Shown here: positions 26,087 to 34,775 of the stretch, piece after piece
Numbering within the stretch: position 1 is the first letter of the stretch
How the letters are laid out: every line of letters starts with the position of its first letter
Origin: Micromonospora lutea
Lineage (GTDB): Bacteria; Actinomycetota; Actinomycetes; Mycobacteriales; Micromonosporaceae
DNA length: 64,000 bases
Assembly: GCF_016863535.1 (NCBI RefSeq)
Contig: NZ_BOPB01000009.1
Span: 515,973-579,972, forward strand
Reading direction: 5' to 3'
Notes under the pieces: generated by a model
Seen by the model: only the letters and a program-made list of their open reading frames with translations
Databases searched by the model: none
What the model was told of the DNA's origin: nothing
Made by a program: the position numbers and the translations under genes

Positions 26087-27955
26087 GTGGCGAGCGGGAC
26101 TAGTCGGGAGGTGCTCGGTCGGGGGATGACCGTCCTCGGGCGGGCCATCCGGGAACAACCGAGGATCTTCGCGGTCGCGGTGTCCGGCAGCGTGCTGTTC
26201 GGCCTGATGGTGGTCGCCAGCGCGTTCGTGGTCGGCGCGGTGGTCGGCGAGGTGGTGGTGCCGGCCGTCGAGAGCGGATCGGTGGCGGTGGGCACGCTGG
26301 CGTTGGCCGCCGCCGCGCTGCTCGGGCTGAGCGTGCTGCGGGTGGTCGGCATCTTCGGTCGACGGCTGGGCGCCGGGTACATGCAGTTCCGCCTACAGGC
26401 CGCCTATCGCCGCCGGGTCACCCGCCGCTACCTGGAGCTGCCGCTGTCCTGGCACCACCGCAACGCGACCGGGACCCTGTTGTCCAACGCCAACTCCGAT
26501 GTCGAGGCCGCCTGGCAGCCGATCGCGCCGTTGCCCTTCGCGGTGGGCACGCTGGTGATGCTGGTCGGTGCCGTGGCGTCGCTGTTCGCCGTCGACTGGG
26601 CGCTGGCGCTGGTCGGGCTGGCCGTCTTCCCGGCCCTGTTCGCGCTCAACGTGGCGTACTCCCGTCGGATGGCACCGCGTCAGACGCGGGCGCAACGCCT
26701 ACGGGCCGAGGTCAGCGGCATCGCGCACGAGAGCTTCGACGGCGCGCTGGTGGTCAAGACGATGGGTCGGGAGGCCCAGGAGACCGACCGGTTCGCGGCC
26801 CGGGCCGGCCAGTTGCGCGACGCGCTGATCTCGGTCGGTCGGCTGCGCGGCATCTTCGATCCGCTGCTGGAGACGCTGCCCAGTCTCGGCACCCTCGCGG
26901 TGCTGGTGGTCGGTGCGTACCGCCTGCGGCAGGGTGCCATCGAGGTGTCCGAGCTGGTCAGTGTGGCTTTCCTCTTCACCGTGCTGGCCTTTCCCGTGCG
27001 GGCCATCGGGTGGGTGCTGGCCGAACTGCCGCGCAGCGTCGCCGGCTGGGACCGGATCCGCCGGGTGCTCGACGCCACCGGAGAGATGGCGTACGGCGAC
27101 ACCCGGCTGGACCCGGCGGTGACCGCCCCGGCCACGCTCACCTTCGCCGACGTCGGATTCGCCTACGAACCCGCCGAGGCGCACCTGCCCGGCGCCGAGG
27201 TGTTGGGCGAGGTCTCCTTCACCGTGCCGGCCGGAAAGACCGTCGCCCTGGTCGGTCCGACCGGCGCCGGCAAGTCCACCGTCACCGCGTTGGCGGTCCG
27301 GCTGGTCGATCCCCGGTCGGGCTCGGTCAGCATCGACGGCGTGGATGTGCGCGAGCTGGCCGCGGACGTGCTCGCCGGCACCGCGGCGCTGGTCGCCCAG
27401 GTGCCGTTCGTCTTCGACGACACGGTTCGGGCCAACGTCTCGCTGGACCGCCCCGGCGTCGACGACGAGGCCGTCTGGGCCGCGTTGCGGCTGGCTGAGG
27501 CTGACGGCTTCGTCGCCGCCCTGCCGGACGGGCTGGACACCATGGTCGGTGAGCGGGGCACCTCGCTCTCCGGCGGTCAGCGGCAGCGACTCACGCTCGC
27601 GCGGGCGTTGGCGGGCCGCCCTCGCCTGCTGGTGCTCGACGACGCGACCAGCGCCGTCGACCCCCGGGTGGAGGCTGCCATCCTGGCCGGGCTGCGCTCG
27701 TCGGCCGGGGGCGGTCCAGGCGCGTCGATCCTGGTGGTGGCCTACCGGCGGGCGACCATCGCTCTCGCCGACGAGGTCATCTACCTGGAGCAGGGGCGGG
27801 TGGTGGCGCGGGGCACCCACCCCACGTTGTTGGCCACCGTGCCGGGCTACGCGGATCTCGTCACCGCTTACGAGCAGGCCGAGGTCGACCACGACCGGCA
27901 GCGCACGTACGACGAGGTCACTCCGATGACCTCCGGACTGGAGGTGGACCGGTGA
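26087..27955 (+). CDS. ABC exporter half-transporter with degenerate catalytic site
   Basis: A 622-residue fusion of a six-helix exporter membrane domain (about residues 20-320) and an ATP-binding domain. Walker A is GPTGAGKST (about 389-397) and the signature LSGGQRQRLTLARAL is canonical. However, the Walker B segment reads LVLDDATSAVD, with Asp in place of the catalytic Glu, and the switch segment reads VVAYRRATI, with Tyr in place of the H-loop His. This is the typical non-catalytic half of an asymmetric heterodimeric exporter; the partner is the next gene. The GTG start follows CGGGGGAG. Confidence 0.9.
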   Translation: MASGTSREVLGRGMTVLGRAIREQPRIFAVAVSGSVLFGLMVVASAFVVGAVVGEVVVPAVESGSVAVGTLALAAAALLGLSVLRVVGIFGRRLGAGYMQFRLQAAYRRRVTRRYLELPLSWHHRNATGTLLSNANSDVEAAWQPIAPLPFAVGTLVMLVGAVASLFAVDWALALVGLAVFPALFALNVAYSRRMAPRQTRAQRLRAEVSGIAHESFDGALVVKTMGREAQETDRFAARAGQLRDALISVGRLRGIFDPLLETLPSLGTLAVLVVGAYRLRQGAIEVSELVSVAFLFTVLAFPVRAIGWVLAELPRSVAGWDRIRRVLDATGEMAYGDTRLDPAVTAPATLTFADVGFAYEPAEAHLPGAEVLGEVSFTVPAGKTVALVGPTGAGKSTVTALAVRLVDPRSGSVSIDGVDVRELAADVLAGTAALVAQVPFVFDDTVRANVSLDRPGVDDEAVWAALRLAEADGFVAALPDGLDTMVGERGTSLSGGQRQRLTLARALAGRPRLLVLDDATSAVDPRVEAAILAGLRSSAGGGPGASILVVAYRRATIALADEVIYLEQGRVVARGTHPTLLATVPGYADLVTAYEQAEVDHDRQRTYDEVTPMTSGLEVDR

Positions 27956-28007
27956 GCGTGAGCAGTGCCTCTGTCCGCTCCGGCATCGCCGACGAAGGGT
28001 GGATTCG

Positions 28008-29783
28008 GTGACGGTCGACGAAGCGCCGCAGCCGGCGGAGTCGACGTGGCGGACGATGCGTCGAGGGCTGGCGCTCTCCCCGGAGCTACGGGTCGGGCTG
28101 GCCGGCACCCTCGGGCTGGCGCTGGTGTACATGGTCGGCCGGGTGGCCGTGCCGGTGGCGGTGCAGCAGGGCATCGACCGGGGCATCGCCGGCGGGTTGG
28201 ACCTGGACGCGTTGTTCGTGGTCGTGTCGGTCACCGCGGCGGTGCTGGTGGTGACGACGACGTGTGGCTACCTGATGATGCGCCGACTCTTCACGGTCAG
28301 CGAGACGGCGCTGGCCGGGGTCCGGATCCGCGCCTTCCGGCACGTGCACGACCTGTCGATGCTGCACCAGCAGTCGGAGCGGCGGGGTTCGCTGGTTTCC
28401 CGGGTCACCAGCGACGTCGACCAGATCACCCAGTTCCTCCAGTGGGGTGGGGTGATCCTGCTGGTCAACCTGGGTCAGCTGGCGGTCACCACGGCGGTGA
28501 TGCTGGCCTACTCGTGGCAGTTGACGCTTGTGGTCTTCGCCGCCTTCGGACCGGCGGTGCTGGTGATCCGGCTGCTCCAACGTCGGCTCGCCGCGGCGTA
28601 CGGGGTGGTCCGGCAGCGCACCGGGGCCCTGCTGGCGGCGGTCGGGGAGAGCGTGGTCGGCGCGCCGGTGATCCGGGCGTACGGCATCGCGGGGCGCACC
28701 GGCCGGCGGCTGGACGAGGCGATCGACGGTCAACGGCGAGCCCAGCAGAAGGCGATCCGGATCAGTATTTTCGGCAGCTCGGTCGGTGAGCTGGCCGCCG
28801 GTTTGGCGTTGGCCGGTGTGGTGGTGCTCGGGGTGTTCCTCGGTGCCGACCAGACGCTGAGCATCGGTGAGATCACCGCGTTCCTGTTTCTGGTGACGCT
28901 CTTCATCCAGCCGGTGCAGATCGCCACCGAGGTGCTCAACGAGGCGCAGAACGCGATTGCCGGCTGGCGTCGGGTGCTCGACGTGCTGGATGTCGCCCCC
29001 GATGTGGCGGATCCGGGGCCGCAGGGGCGCGAGCTGCCCAGCGGGCCGTTGGACATCCGCTTCGGCGGGGTGCGGTTCGCCTATCCGGGCGGCCCGACCG
29101 TGCTGCACGACGTCAGCCTGGAGATTCCGGCGAAGAGTCGGGTGGCGGTGGTCGGTGAGACCGGTAGCGGTAAGACCACCTTCGCCAAACTGGTGACCCG
29201 GCTGATGGACCCCACGGCGGGGGCGGTGCTGCTGTCCGGGGTGCCACTGACCGACGTGCGTTTCGACTCGCTGCGTTCCCGGGTGGTGATGGTTCCGCAG
29301 GATGGTTTCCTGTTCGACGCCACGGTGGCCGACAACGTCCGCTTCGCCCGTCCGGAGCTGACCGATGAGCAGCTCACCACCGCTTTCACCGAGTTGGGCC
29401 TGGCTGACTGGCTGGACGGACTGCCGGCCGGGCTGGCGACCGGGGTGGGCGAGCGTGGCGAGGCGTTGAGCGTGGGAGAGCGCCAGTTGGTGGCGTTGGC
29501 CCGGGCGTACGTGGCCGATCCGGATCTGCTGGTGCTGGACGAGGCGACCAGTGCGGTGGACCCGGCCACGGAGGTGCGGCTGCAACGGACGTTGGACGCG
29601 GTGACCCGGGGCCGGACCACCCTGGCGATCGCGCACCGGCTCTCGACCGCGCAGAACGCCGACGAGGTGATCGTGGTGGACCGGGGGCGGATCGTGCAGC
29701 GTGGCTCGCACGAGGAGTTGATCCGGGAACCGGATTCGGTGTACGGCCTGCTGTACGCCTCGTGGCTTGAGCAGACCCGGTAG
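28008..29783 (+). CDS. ABC exporter half-transporter with canonical catalytic site
   Basis: A 591-residue exporter subunit with a six-helix membrane domain and an ATPase domain. Walker A is GETGSGKTT (about 383-391), Walker B is LVLDEATSAVD with the catalytic Glu, and the H-loop is IAHRLST, all canonical. Its signature motif is instead LSVGERQ, which lacks the second Gly and the usual Gln of LSGGQ. Together with the previous gene it would form one intact and one degenerate ATP site. GTG 28008 is preferred to GTG 27999 for its GAAGGGTGG ribosome site. The substrate is unknown. Confidence 0.9.
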   Translation: MTVDEAPQPAESTWRTMRRGLALSPELRVGLAGTLGLALVYMVGRVAVPVAVQQGIDRGIAGGLDLDALFVVVSVTAAVLVVTTTCGYLMMRRLFTVSETALAGVRIRAFRHVHDLSMLHQQSERRGSLVSRVTSDVDQITQFLQWGGVILLVNLGQLAVTTAVMLAYSWQLTLVVFAAFGPAVLVIRLLQRRLAAAYGVVRQRTGALLAAVGESVVGAPVIRAYGIAGRTGRRLDEAIDGQRRAQQKAIRISIFGSSVGELAAGLALAGVVVLGVFLGADQTLSIGEITAFLFLVTLFIQPVQIATEVLNEAQNAIAGWRRVLDVLDVAPDVADPGPQGRELPSGPLDIRFGGVRFAYPGGPTVLHDVSLEIPAKSRVAVVGETGSGKTTFAKLVTRLMDPTAGAVLLSGVPLTDVRFDSLRSRVVMVPQDGFLFDATVADNVRFARPELTDEQLTTAFTELGLADWLDGLPAGLATGVGERGEALSVGERQLVALARAYVADPDLLVLDEATSAVDPATEVRLQRTLDAVTRGRTTLAIAHRLSTAQNADEVIVVDRGRIVQRGSHEELIREPDSVYGLLYASWLEQTR

Positions 29784-29814
29784 ACGTCAGGGGACCGATG
29801 CCATACCCTCCGAG

Positions 29815-29833
29815 TTAGGTAAGCCTAACCTCA
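29815..29833 (+). promoter_or_regulatory. Iron box (IdeR/DmdR operator) upstream of the DUF2470 gene
   Basis: TTAGGTAAGCCTAACCTCA matches the actinobacterial iron-box consensus TTAGGTTAGSCTAACCTAA at 17 of 19 positions. It lies 15 bases before the ATG and next to a strong AAAGGAGG. IdeR/DmdR repressors with bound iron would shut the gene down. Confidence 0.8.
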
Positions 29834-29847
29834 AAGGAGGTCGTGCC

Positions 29848-30582
29848 ATGCGGCCCAGCCCCGCTGAGATCGTCCGGACCCTGGTGGCGGGTCGGTTGCC
29901 CGGCCTCGTTCACCTGGCCTGCCGACCTGGTCTGCACCACGTGCGCCACGCCACCGACGGTGAGGGCCGGGTGCTGCTGCTGGTGCCGGTGGTCAGCGAT
30001 CTCGCGGCGGCGTTCCGCGCCGGTGCCGAGCAGCACCGCGCGGTCGCGGTGGTGCTCGACGTGCTCGACCTGCCGCCCGCCGCCGGGGCGCCGTCACTCG
30101 GTCGGGCGCTGGTCTCCGGTTGGGCGCGTGAGGTGACCGGCGACGAGGCACGTGCCGCCGCGGTGGACTTCGCCGAGGTGGAGCCCACCGGCGACCTGCT
30201 CGACGTCGGCACCCGCTTCCGGCTGTTCCGTTTCGAGGTGGCCGAAGCGCGCTGGCACCGGGCCGGCGACCTGCGCCGGATCGACCCTCAGGCGTACGCG
30301 GAGGCTGAGCCGGACCCGCTGCACCCGGTCGAGGCGGGGCTGCTCGCCCACCTGGGCGAGGAACACGCCCAGCGGATGACGGACTATCTGCGCCGGCAGC
30401 TCGGTCTGGCCGCCGGTCCGGCCGAGCACGCGCCCCGCGTCGAGCGGATCGACCGGTACGGAATGCTGGTGACCTTCGGCCGACCGGGCGGCCGGCGACG
30501 GGCCCGACTCACCTTCGGTCGCCGACTGGCCGACCAGGCCGACCTGACCCGCCTGCTGCACCCGGTGTTCTGCGTGAGCTGA
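29848..30582 (+). CDS. DUF2470 protein, predicted iron-regulated heme-utilisation-type protein
   Basis: A 244-residue protein with a split-barrel-like N-terminal half and a C-terminal DUF2470 domain (LAHLGEEHAQRMTDYLRRQL, then ERIDRYGMLVTFG and RARLTFGRRLADQADLTRLL). Proteins with this architecture are related to HugZ-type heme-degradation or flavin-binding split-barrel proteins, and in actinobacteria they often accompany siderophore or heme genes. The ATG follows AAAGGAGG by seven bases, an unusually strong ribosome site, and an iron box overlaps the promoter. The role in heme iron release is inference. Confidence 0.85.
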   Translation: MRPSPAEIVRTLVAGRLPGLVHLACRPGLHHVRHATDGEGRVLLLVPVVSDLAAAFRAGAEQHRAVAVVLDVLDLPPAAGAPSLGRALVSGWAREVTGDEARAAAVDFAEVEPTGDLLDVGTRFRLFRFEVAEARWHRAGDLRRIDPQAYAEAEPDPLHPVEAGLLAHLGEEHAQRMTDYLRRQLGLAAGPAEHAPRVERIDRYGMLVTFGRPGGRRRARLTFGRRLADQADLTRLLHPVFCVS

Positions 30583-30608
30583 GCGGCGGTGCCGCCAGTC
30601 ACTGCGGG

Positions 30609-31205
30609 TCACCCGGCGAGTTCGTCGGTGAGATAGCGCTGCACGGTCGGGCCGACCGTGGCGATCAGGGTCTGCGGCGCGACCGAGGCGACCGGCTCCA
30701 GCCGGATCACGTAGCGCATCAGCGCCAGCCCGACGAGTTGGCTGGCCACCAGCGACCCACGCAGCGGCACCTCGGCCGGGTCGACGTCGAGCTGGTCGAG
30801 GACCCGGCGCAGCACCTGGGTGGTGAGGAACTCGCGCAGGAGCCGGGCCGTCCACTCACTGCTGACCGCGGAGCGCAGCAGGGCCACCCCGGCGGCGCCG
30901 GCCGGCGAGTCCCACACCGTGACGAACATGCGTACCAGCCGTTCGCCGAGGGCGTCACGGTCACCGGCGAGCACCTTCGGCAGCAGCTCCCGGGGATCCA
31001 CCGGAAACCGCATGGCGGCCAGGAAGAGCTGTTCCTTGTTCCCGAAGTAGTGGTGCACCAGGGCGGGGTCGACACCGGCGGAGGCCGCGATGGCCCTGAT
31101 GGTGCTGGCGTCGAAGCCGCGTTCGGCGAAGGTGGACCGGGCCGCGTCGAGAATCGTGTCCCGGGTGCCGGGGTTGCCGGGCCGCCGTCCACTACGCCGT
31201 GCCAT
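30609..31205 (-). CDS. TetR-family transcriptional regulator
   Basis: A 198-residue regulator with an N-terminal TetR helix-turn-helix: AARSTFAERGFDASTIRAIA followed by ASAGVDPALVHHYFGNKEQLF. The C-terminal half is a helical ligand domain of the TetR_C type seen near ABC-2 exporters. It is downstream of the permease gene on the same strand, separated by a strong hairpin, and probably controls that exporter through the palindrome at 32784. Ligand unknown. Confidence 0.92.
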   Translation of the reverse strand: MARRSGRRPGNPGTRDTILDAARSTFAERGFDASTIRAIAASAGVDPALVHHYFGNKEQLFLAAMRFPVDPRELLPKVLAGDRDALGERLVRMFVTVWDSPAGAAGVALLRSAVSSEWTARLLREFLTTQVLRRVLDQLDVDPAEVPLRGSLVASQLVGLALMRYVIRLEPVASVAPQTLIATVGPTVQRYLTDELAG

Positions 31206-31235
31206 CGCTCTCCCTCGCTCCTTCCCGACGGCCGT

Positions 31236-31274
31236 GCCTGCCCGGCGGGCGCGGTTCGCCCGCGCCGGGCAGGC
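31236..31274 (-). terminator. Strong stem-loop between ABC-2 permease and tetR genes
   Basis: GCCTGCCCGGC (31236-31246) pairs with GCCGGGCAGGC (31264-31274), with an inner GGGCG/CGCCC stem. It follows the permease stop on the minus strand and would reduce read-through into the tetR gene. Confidence 0.6.
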
Positions 31275-31283
31275 AGGATGCCG

Positions 31284-32042
31284 TCAGCCGCTCCGCCGGC
31301 GCAGCGTGGCCGCGGCGAGCACCAGCGCCAGTACCGCCGCGGCGGCGACGATCGCCACGTCGCGCCACATCGTGCCGGTCGGTTCGGTGTGCGCGCCGAC
31401 CTCCTGCAGTGCTTCGACGGCGTACGACAGCGGTAGCACGTCACTGATCACCTGCAACCAGCCGGCCATCTCGCCGCGAGGCACGAACAGCCCGCAGAGC
31501 AGCAGTTGTGGCGCGACCACGACCGGCATGAACTGTACGGCCTGGAACTCGGTGCGGGCGAAGGCGCTGCAGAGCAGCCCGAGGGCGACGGCGAGCACCG
31601 CGTTCAACGCGGCGATCATGATGACCAGGGCACTGCTGCCGGCCGTCTCCAGACCGAGGAGCCAGTACGCGACGGCCGAGGCGATGACGGCCTGCACCGC
31701 GCCGGCCAGCCCGAACGCGATCCCGTACCCGAAGAGCAGGTCCGTCCTGGCCAGCGGGGTGGTGAGCAGCCGTTCCAGGGTGCCGGTGGTCCGCTCGCGG
31801 AGCATCGCGATGCTGGTCACCAGGAACATGATGATGAACGGGAAGAAGCCGAGCATCACCAGCGCGATCCGGTCGAAGGCCGACGGCTGACCGGGTGGCG
31901 TGGGCTGGTCGACGTACATGTAGTAGACCAGGGTGAGCAGCACGCTGGGCACGGCCACCAGCAGGGCGACGGTCCGTCGGTCGTGGCGCAACTGCCGCAG
32001 GATGCGTGCGACGGTGGCGGACAGTATGCGCGGGTTCATCAC
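31284..32042 (-). CDS. ABC-2 type exporter permease
   Basis: A 252-residue permease with six transmembrane helices of the ABC-2 (DrrB/NodJ) family. ATG-initiated MMNPRILSATVARILRQLRHDRR is a typical cytoplasmic start. The block MLRERTTGTLERLLTTPLARTDLLFGYG is the ABC-2 signature loop. The start overlaps the ATPase stop (32039-32042), so the pair is translationally coupled. Substrates of such pairs include drugs and lipids; this one is unknown. Confidence 0.9.
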   Translation of the reverse strand: MMNPRILSATVARILRQLRHDRRTVALLVAVPSVLLTLVYYMYVDQPTPPGQPSAFDRIALVMLGFFPFIIMFLVTSIAMLRERTTGTLERLLTTPLARTDLLFGYGIAFGLAGAVQAVIASAVAYWLLGLETAGSSALVIMIAALNAVLAVALGLLCSAFARTEFQAVQFMPVVVAPQLLLCGLFVPRGEMAGWLQVISDVLPLSYAVEALQEVGAHTEPTGTMWRDVAIVAAAAVLALVLAAATLRRRSG

Positions 32043-32770
32043 GCCTCCCCGGACTGGTCGGGCTGACTGGCTTTGATCAGTCGCAGAAACGCCTCGTCGA
32101 GATCGTCGACCCCGGCGGTGGCTCGGATCGCGGCTGGCGTGTCGTCGGCGATGAGCCGTCCCTCACGGATGAGCAGCAACCGGTCGCACCGGGCGGCCTC
32201 GTCCATCACGTGGCTCGACACCAGCAGGGTCGTCCCGGTCGCCGCGAGGGCGTGGAAACGGGCCCAGAGCTCCGCCCGCAGCACCGGATCCTGGCCGACG
32301 GTGGGCTCGTCGAGCACGATCAGCTCGGGTTCGCCGACCAGCGCGCAGGCCAACGACGCGCGGCTGCGCTGCCCTCCGGAGAGGGTGCCGACCAGTTGAC
32401 CCGCAGCCGAGGCCAGCCCCACGTCGGCCACCGCGCGGTCGGCCTCGGCGTGGGCGCGGCCGTGCAGCGCGGCGAAGTAGCGGGCATTCTCCCGCACCGT
32501 CAGGTCGGCGTAGACGCTCGGCGCCTGGGTCAGGTAACCGACCCGGTGGCGCAGCAGCGGCGAACCGGCCGAGGCCCCGAGCACCGTCACCGTGCCGGCG
32601 GCGATCACCTGGACGCCGACGACCGCGCGCATGAGTGTCGTCTTGCCGCTGCCGCTGGGCCCGAGCAGACCGGTGACCGAGCCGCGCGGCACCGTGGCGT
32701 CGATGCCGTGCAGTACCCGCCGTCCGCCCCGGTTCACGACCAGGCCCCGGACGGCGATCGCGTTGTCCAT
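32039..32770 (-). CDS. ABC-2 type exporter ATP-binding protein
   Basis: A 243-residue ATPase partner of the following permease. Walker A is GPSGSGKTTLMRAV, the signature LSGGQRSRASLACAL, Walker B LIVLDEPTVGQDP and the H-loop SSHVMDEA. The ATG at 32770 follows GGAGGTGGGTG; the in-frame extension to 33238 would run through the operator and the MerR gene. It starts the minus-strand operon and is divergent from a MerR gene. Confidence 0.92.
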   Translation of the reverse strand: MDNAIAVRGLVVNRGGRRVLHGIDATVPRGSVTGLLGPSGSGKTTLMRAVVGVQVIAAGTVTVLGASAGSPLLRHRVGYLTQAPSVYADLTVRENARYFAALHGRAHAEADRAVADVGLASAAGQLVGTLSGGQRSRASLACALVGEPELIVLDEPTVGQDPVLRAELWARFHALAATGTTLLVSSHVMDEAARCDRLLLIREGRLIADDTPAAIRATAGVDDLDEAFLRLIKASQPDQSGEA

Positions 32771-32783
32771 CACCCACCTCCAC

Positions 32784-32819
32784 AATTCATCGTTCGTTGA
32801 AATCAACGGTAGGTGAATT
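32784..32819. promoter_or_regulatory. 36-bp interrupted palindrome, operator candidate between ABC-2 operon and merR-type gene
   Basis: AATTCA-N5-CGTTGA-AA-TCAACG-N5-TGAATT: inner arms (32795-32800/32803-32808) and outer arms (32784-32789/32814-32819) share one centre at 32801.5. The site is AT-rich against the local background and overlaps the divergent promoter region. It fits a dimer-of-dimers TetR site or a MerR-type site; which of the two local regulators binds is open. Confidence 0.65.
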
Positions 32820-32878
32820 ACCGTCGGTGCGGCAAGGCGGGGTCGCGCCGGGTGGGTCGATGCTGGGACCCTCGAACG

Positions 32879-33271
32879 ATGAACATCGGTACGCGGGAGC
32901 CGACCTTCACCGTCAGTGAGGCGGCTGGCCAGGTTGGCCTGACCACCCACACGCTGCGGTGGTACGAGCAGGAGGGGCTGGTTGCCCCGGTGGGCCGGGA
33001 CTCGGCCGGTCGCCGCCGCTACACCCCGCAGGACGTCAACTGGTTGCTGCTGCTGACCCGCCTGCGTCGTACCGGCATGCCGGTACGGGACATGCGTCGC
33101 TATGTCGAGCTGGCCCGGCAGGGCGACGGCACGCTCGGTGCCCGTCGGGCGCTGTTCGAGGAGCATCGGGTACGGGTGCTGGACCGGATGGCCGAGTTGG
33201 AGGAGGATCTCAAGGTGCTCGACTTGAAGATCGACCACTACCGCCGGGCGGAGCTGGGCGAGTTCGACTGA
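32879..33271 (+). CDS. MerR-family transcriptional regulator
   Basis: A 130-residue MerR-type regulator. The winged helix begins FTVSEAAGQVGLTTHTLRWY followed by EQEGLVAPVGRDSAGRRRYT, and the dimerising coiled coil ends with MAELEEDLKVLDLKIDHYRR. No cysteine is present, so metal sensing by Cys ligands is unlikely; the sequence is closer to the aldehyde/formaldehyde-type or general MerR class. ATG 32879 is the natural start of the HTH domain. It is divergent from the ABC-2 exporter operon. Confidence 0.9.
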   Translation: MNIGTREPTFTVSEAAGQVGLTTHTLRWYEQEGLVAPVGRDSAGRRRYTPQDVNWLLLLTRLRRTGMPVRDMRRYVELARQGDGTLGARRALFEEHRVRVLDRMAELEEDLKVLDLKIDHYRRAELGEFD

Positions 33272-33403
33272 GCGTCAATGGTAATTCGGACGAAGCGCCC
33301 TCCACGGTAGCAACGTCCATAGCACGGTCACCGAGCGGCAGATCGGACGACAGGTCCGTCTCCGGTCATTGCGCCCTGATCGGACGTGCGGCACGATGGC
33401 GCA

Positions 33404-34699
33404 GTGGATCACGCTCCGTCACCGGACAGTGGGTTCTTCGACGACTGGGCCGCACGGTTGCGGGCGAGCGCCGACCGGCCCGTGGTGGGCATCCTGCTAC
33501 GCGGCAGTCACGCCCGTCGGGCCGCCACCGCGCACAGCGACGTCGACGTCGACGTGTTGCTCGGCGGCGCCCCGTACGCGGCCCGCCGGGCGTACTTCGC
33601 GGAGCACTCCGGCAGACTGACCCACGTGTCGGTCGCGGCCCGGGACATCCGTTCCTGGGTGACCCGGCTCGCGGAGCCGGCCGACTGGGCGTTCGGCCTG
33701 CCGGTGACGGCTCCCACCCGACTGCTCTGGGCCGACCCGTACTGGCGGCACCGCATCGATCTGCCGGTGCTCTGCCAGCCGGCGGACGAGCCACGGTTGG
33801 AGGAACTGATCGCCACGCTCGGCAAGGTTGCCTCGGCCCGGGACGGCGAGGATCCGCTCGGTGCCCGGCTGGCCGCCGCCGACCTGGCCCGGCTCTGCCC
33901 GTCGGTGTTACGGCTGGCGAACCCGTCCGTGCGGGTGGTCTCCCGCCGGTCGGCCTTCGCCGCCGCCCTCGACCTGCCGGTGGCGCCTGCCGGCTACCGC
34001 GAGGACATGCTGCGCTGCCTCGGCCTGCGTCCCGGCTCGATCGGCCAGCTGTGGGCGGCGGCGGCCCGCCTGGTCACCGGCACCCTCCCGCTGATCCGCC
34101 CGTACGCCGCCGAGGTGGCCCGGGCAGCCGGTTCGGATCTTGCCGGGGCCCTGCTCGACGGGCGTCTGGACCGCTACGTGGACCAGTTGGCGGAGTCTGC
34201 CGGCGGTACGCCGTCCGCCAGCCGGGAGCCCACTGGGGTACCCGCGCCGCGTACCGGACAATGGGTCACTGTGCCCGTACCTGACGCGCCGGTGACCGGC
34301 GCCCACCCTGACCAGCCGGCGTCGCCGGGCGGCTCGCAGCGGCCGTCGCAGCTCGCCCCGGAGATCGCCGGCCGCCTGCGGCGCACCCCCGACGGCCTGG
34401 TGGCCGCCGTGGTCCGCCAACACGACAGCGGCGAGGTGCTGATGGTGGCCTGGATGGACGACGAGGCCCTGCACCGCACGTTGACCACCGGCCGGGCCAC
34501 CTACTGGTCGCGCAGCCGGCGCGAGTACTGGGTCAAGGGCGCCACCTCCGGTCACCACCAGTACGTCCGCTCCGTGGCGCTCGACTGTGACGGCGACGCG
34601 GTGCTGGTCAGCGTCGACCAGGTCGGCGCGGCCTGCCACACCGGGCAGCGCAGCTGCTTCTTCACCGAACTCCCCGTCACCGGCGAGGTGACATCATGA
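33404..34699 (+). CDS. hisI: Nucleotidyltransferase domain fused to phosphoribosyl-AMP cyclohydrolase HisI
   Basis: A single uninterrupted reading frame encodes two unrelated parts. Residues ~20-270 resemble a nucleotidyltransferase: [21 protein letters not shown] fits the GS-x(10)-DxD metal/nucleotide motif, with a helical C-terminal region. A Pro-rich linker (about 270-315) leads to a full HisI domain, which opens the pyrimidine ring of phosphoribosyl-AMP in histidine synthesis: [53 protein letters not shown] and the zinc motif [13 protein letters not shown] 33404 is a guess; GTG 33386 is an alternative. HisI alone could also start at the in-frame GTG at 34271, so a nested second product is possible. 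Confidence 0.82.
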   Translation: MDHAPSPDSGFFDDWAARLRASADRPVVGILLRGSHARRAATAHSDVDVDVLLGGAPYAARRAYFAEHSGRLTHVSVAARDIRSWVTRLAEPADWAFGLPVTAPTRLLWADPYWRHRIDLPVLCQPADEPRLEELIATLGKVASARDGEDPLGARLAAADLARLCPSVLRLANPSVRVVSRRSAFAAALDLPVAPAGYREDMLRCLGLRPGSIGQLWAAAARLVTGTLPLIRPYAAEVARAAGSDLAGALLDGRLDRYVDQLAESAGGTPSASREPTGVPAPRTGQWVTVPVPDAPVTGAHPDQPASPGGSQRPSQLAPEIAGRLRRTPDGLVAAVVRQHDSGEVLMVAWMDDEALHRTLTTGRATYWSRSRREYWVKGATSGHHQYVRSVALDCDGDAVLVSVDQVGAACHTGQRSCFFTELPVTGEVTS

Positions 34700-34775
34700 G
34701 CGAGCGTTGCGAGCGAATCATCAGGTTCGGTGCGGTGGTGCCTCATGGCGGCGCGGAGCGAAGCGGAGTGCCGGC
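34700..34775. repeat. Dispersed GAGCGAGCGAA repeat, copy 2, upstream of trpE
   Basis: The 76-base gap between hisI and trpE is made almost entirely of GCGAGCG/GAGCGAAGCGGAG units, including GCGAGCGAATCATCAGGTTC as at 25933. The repeat runs into the trpE start (ATGAGCGAGCGG). Confidence 0.45.

Noticed and set aside
30583..30608. GGCGG-TG-CCGCC hairpin between DUF2470 and tetR genes
   Set aside because: A two-base loop cannot form the full stem; likely chance in GC-rich sequence.
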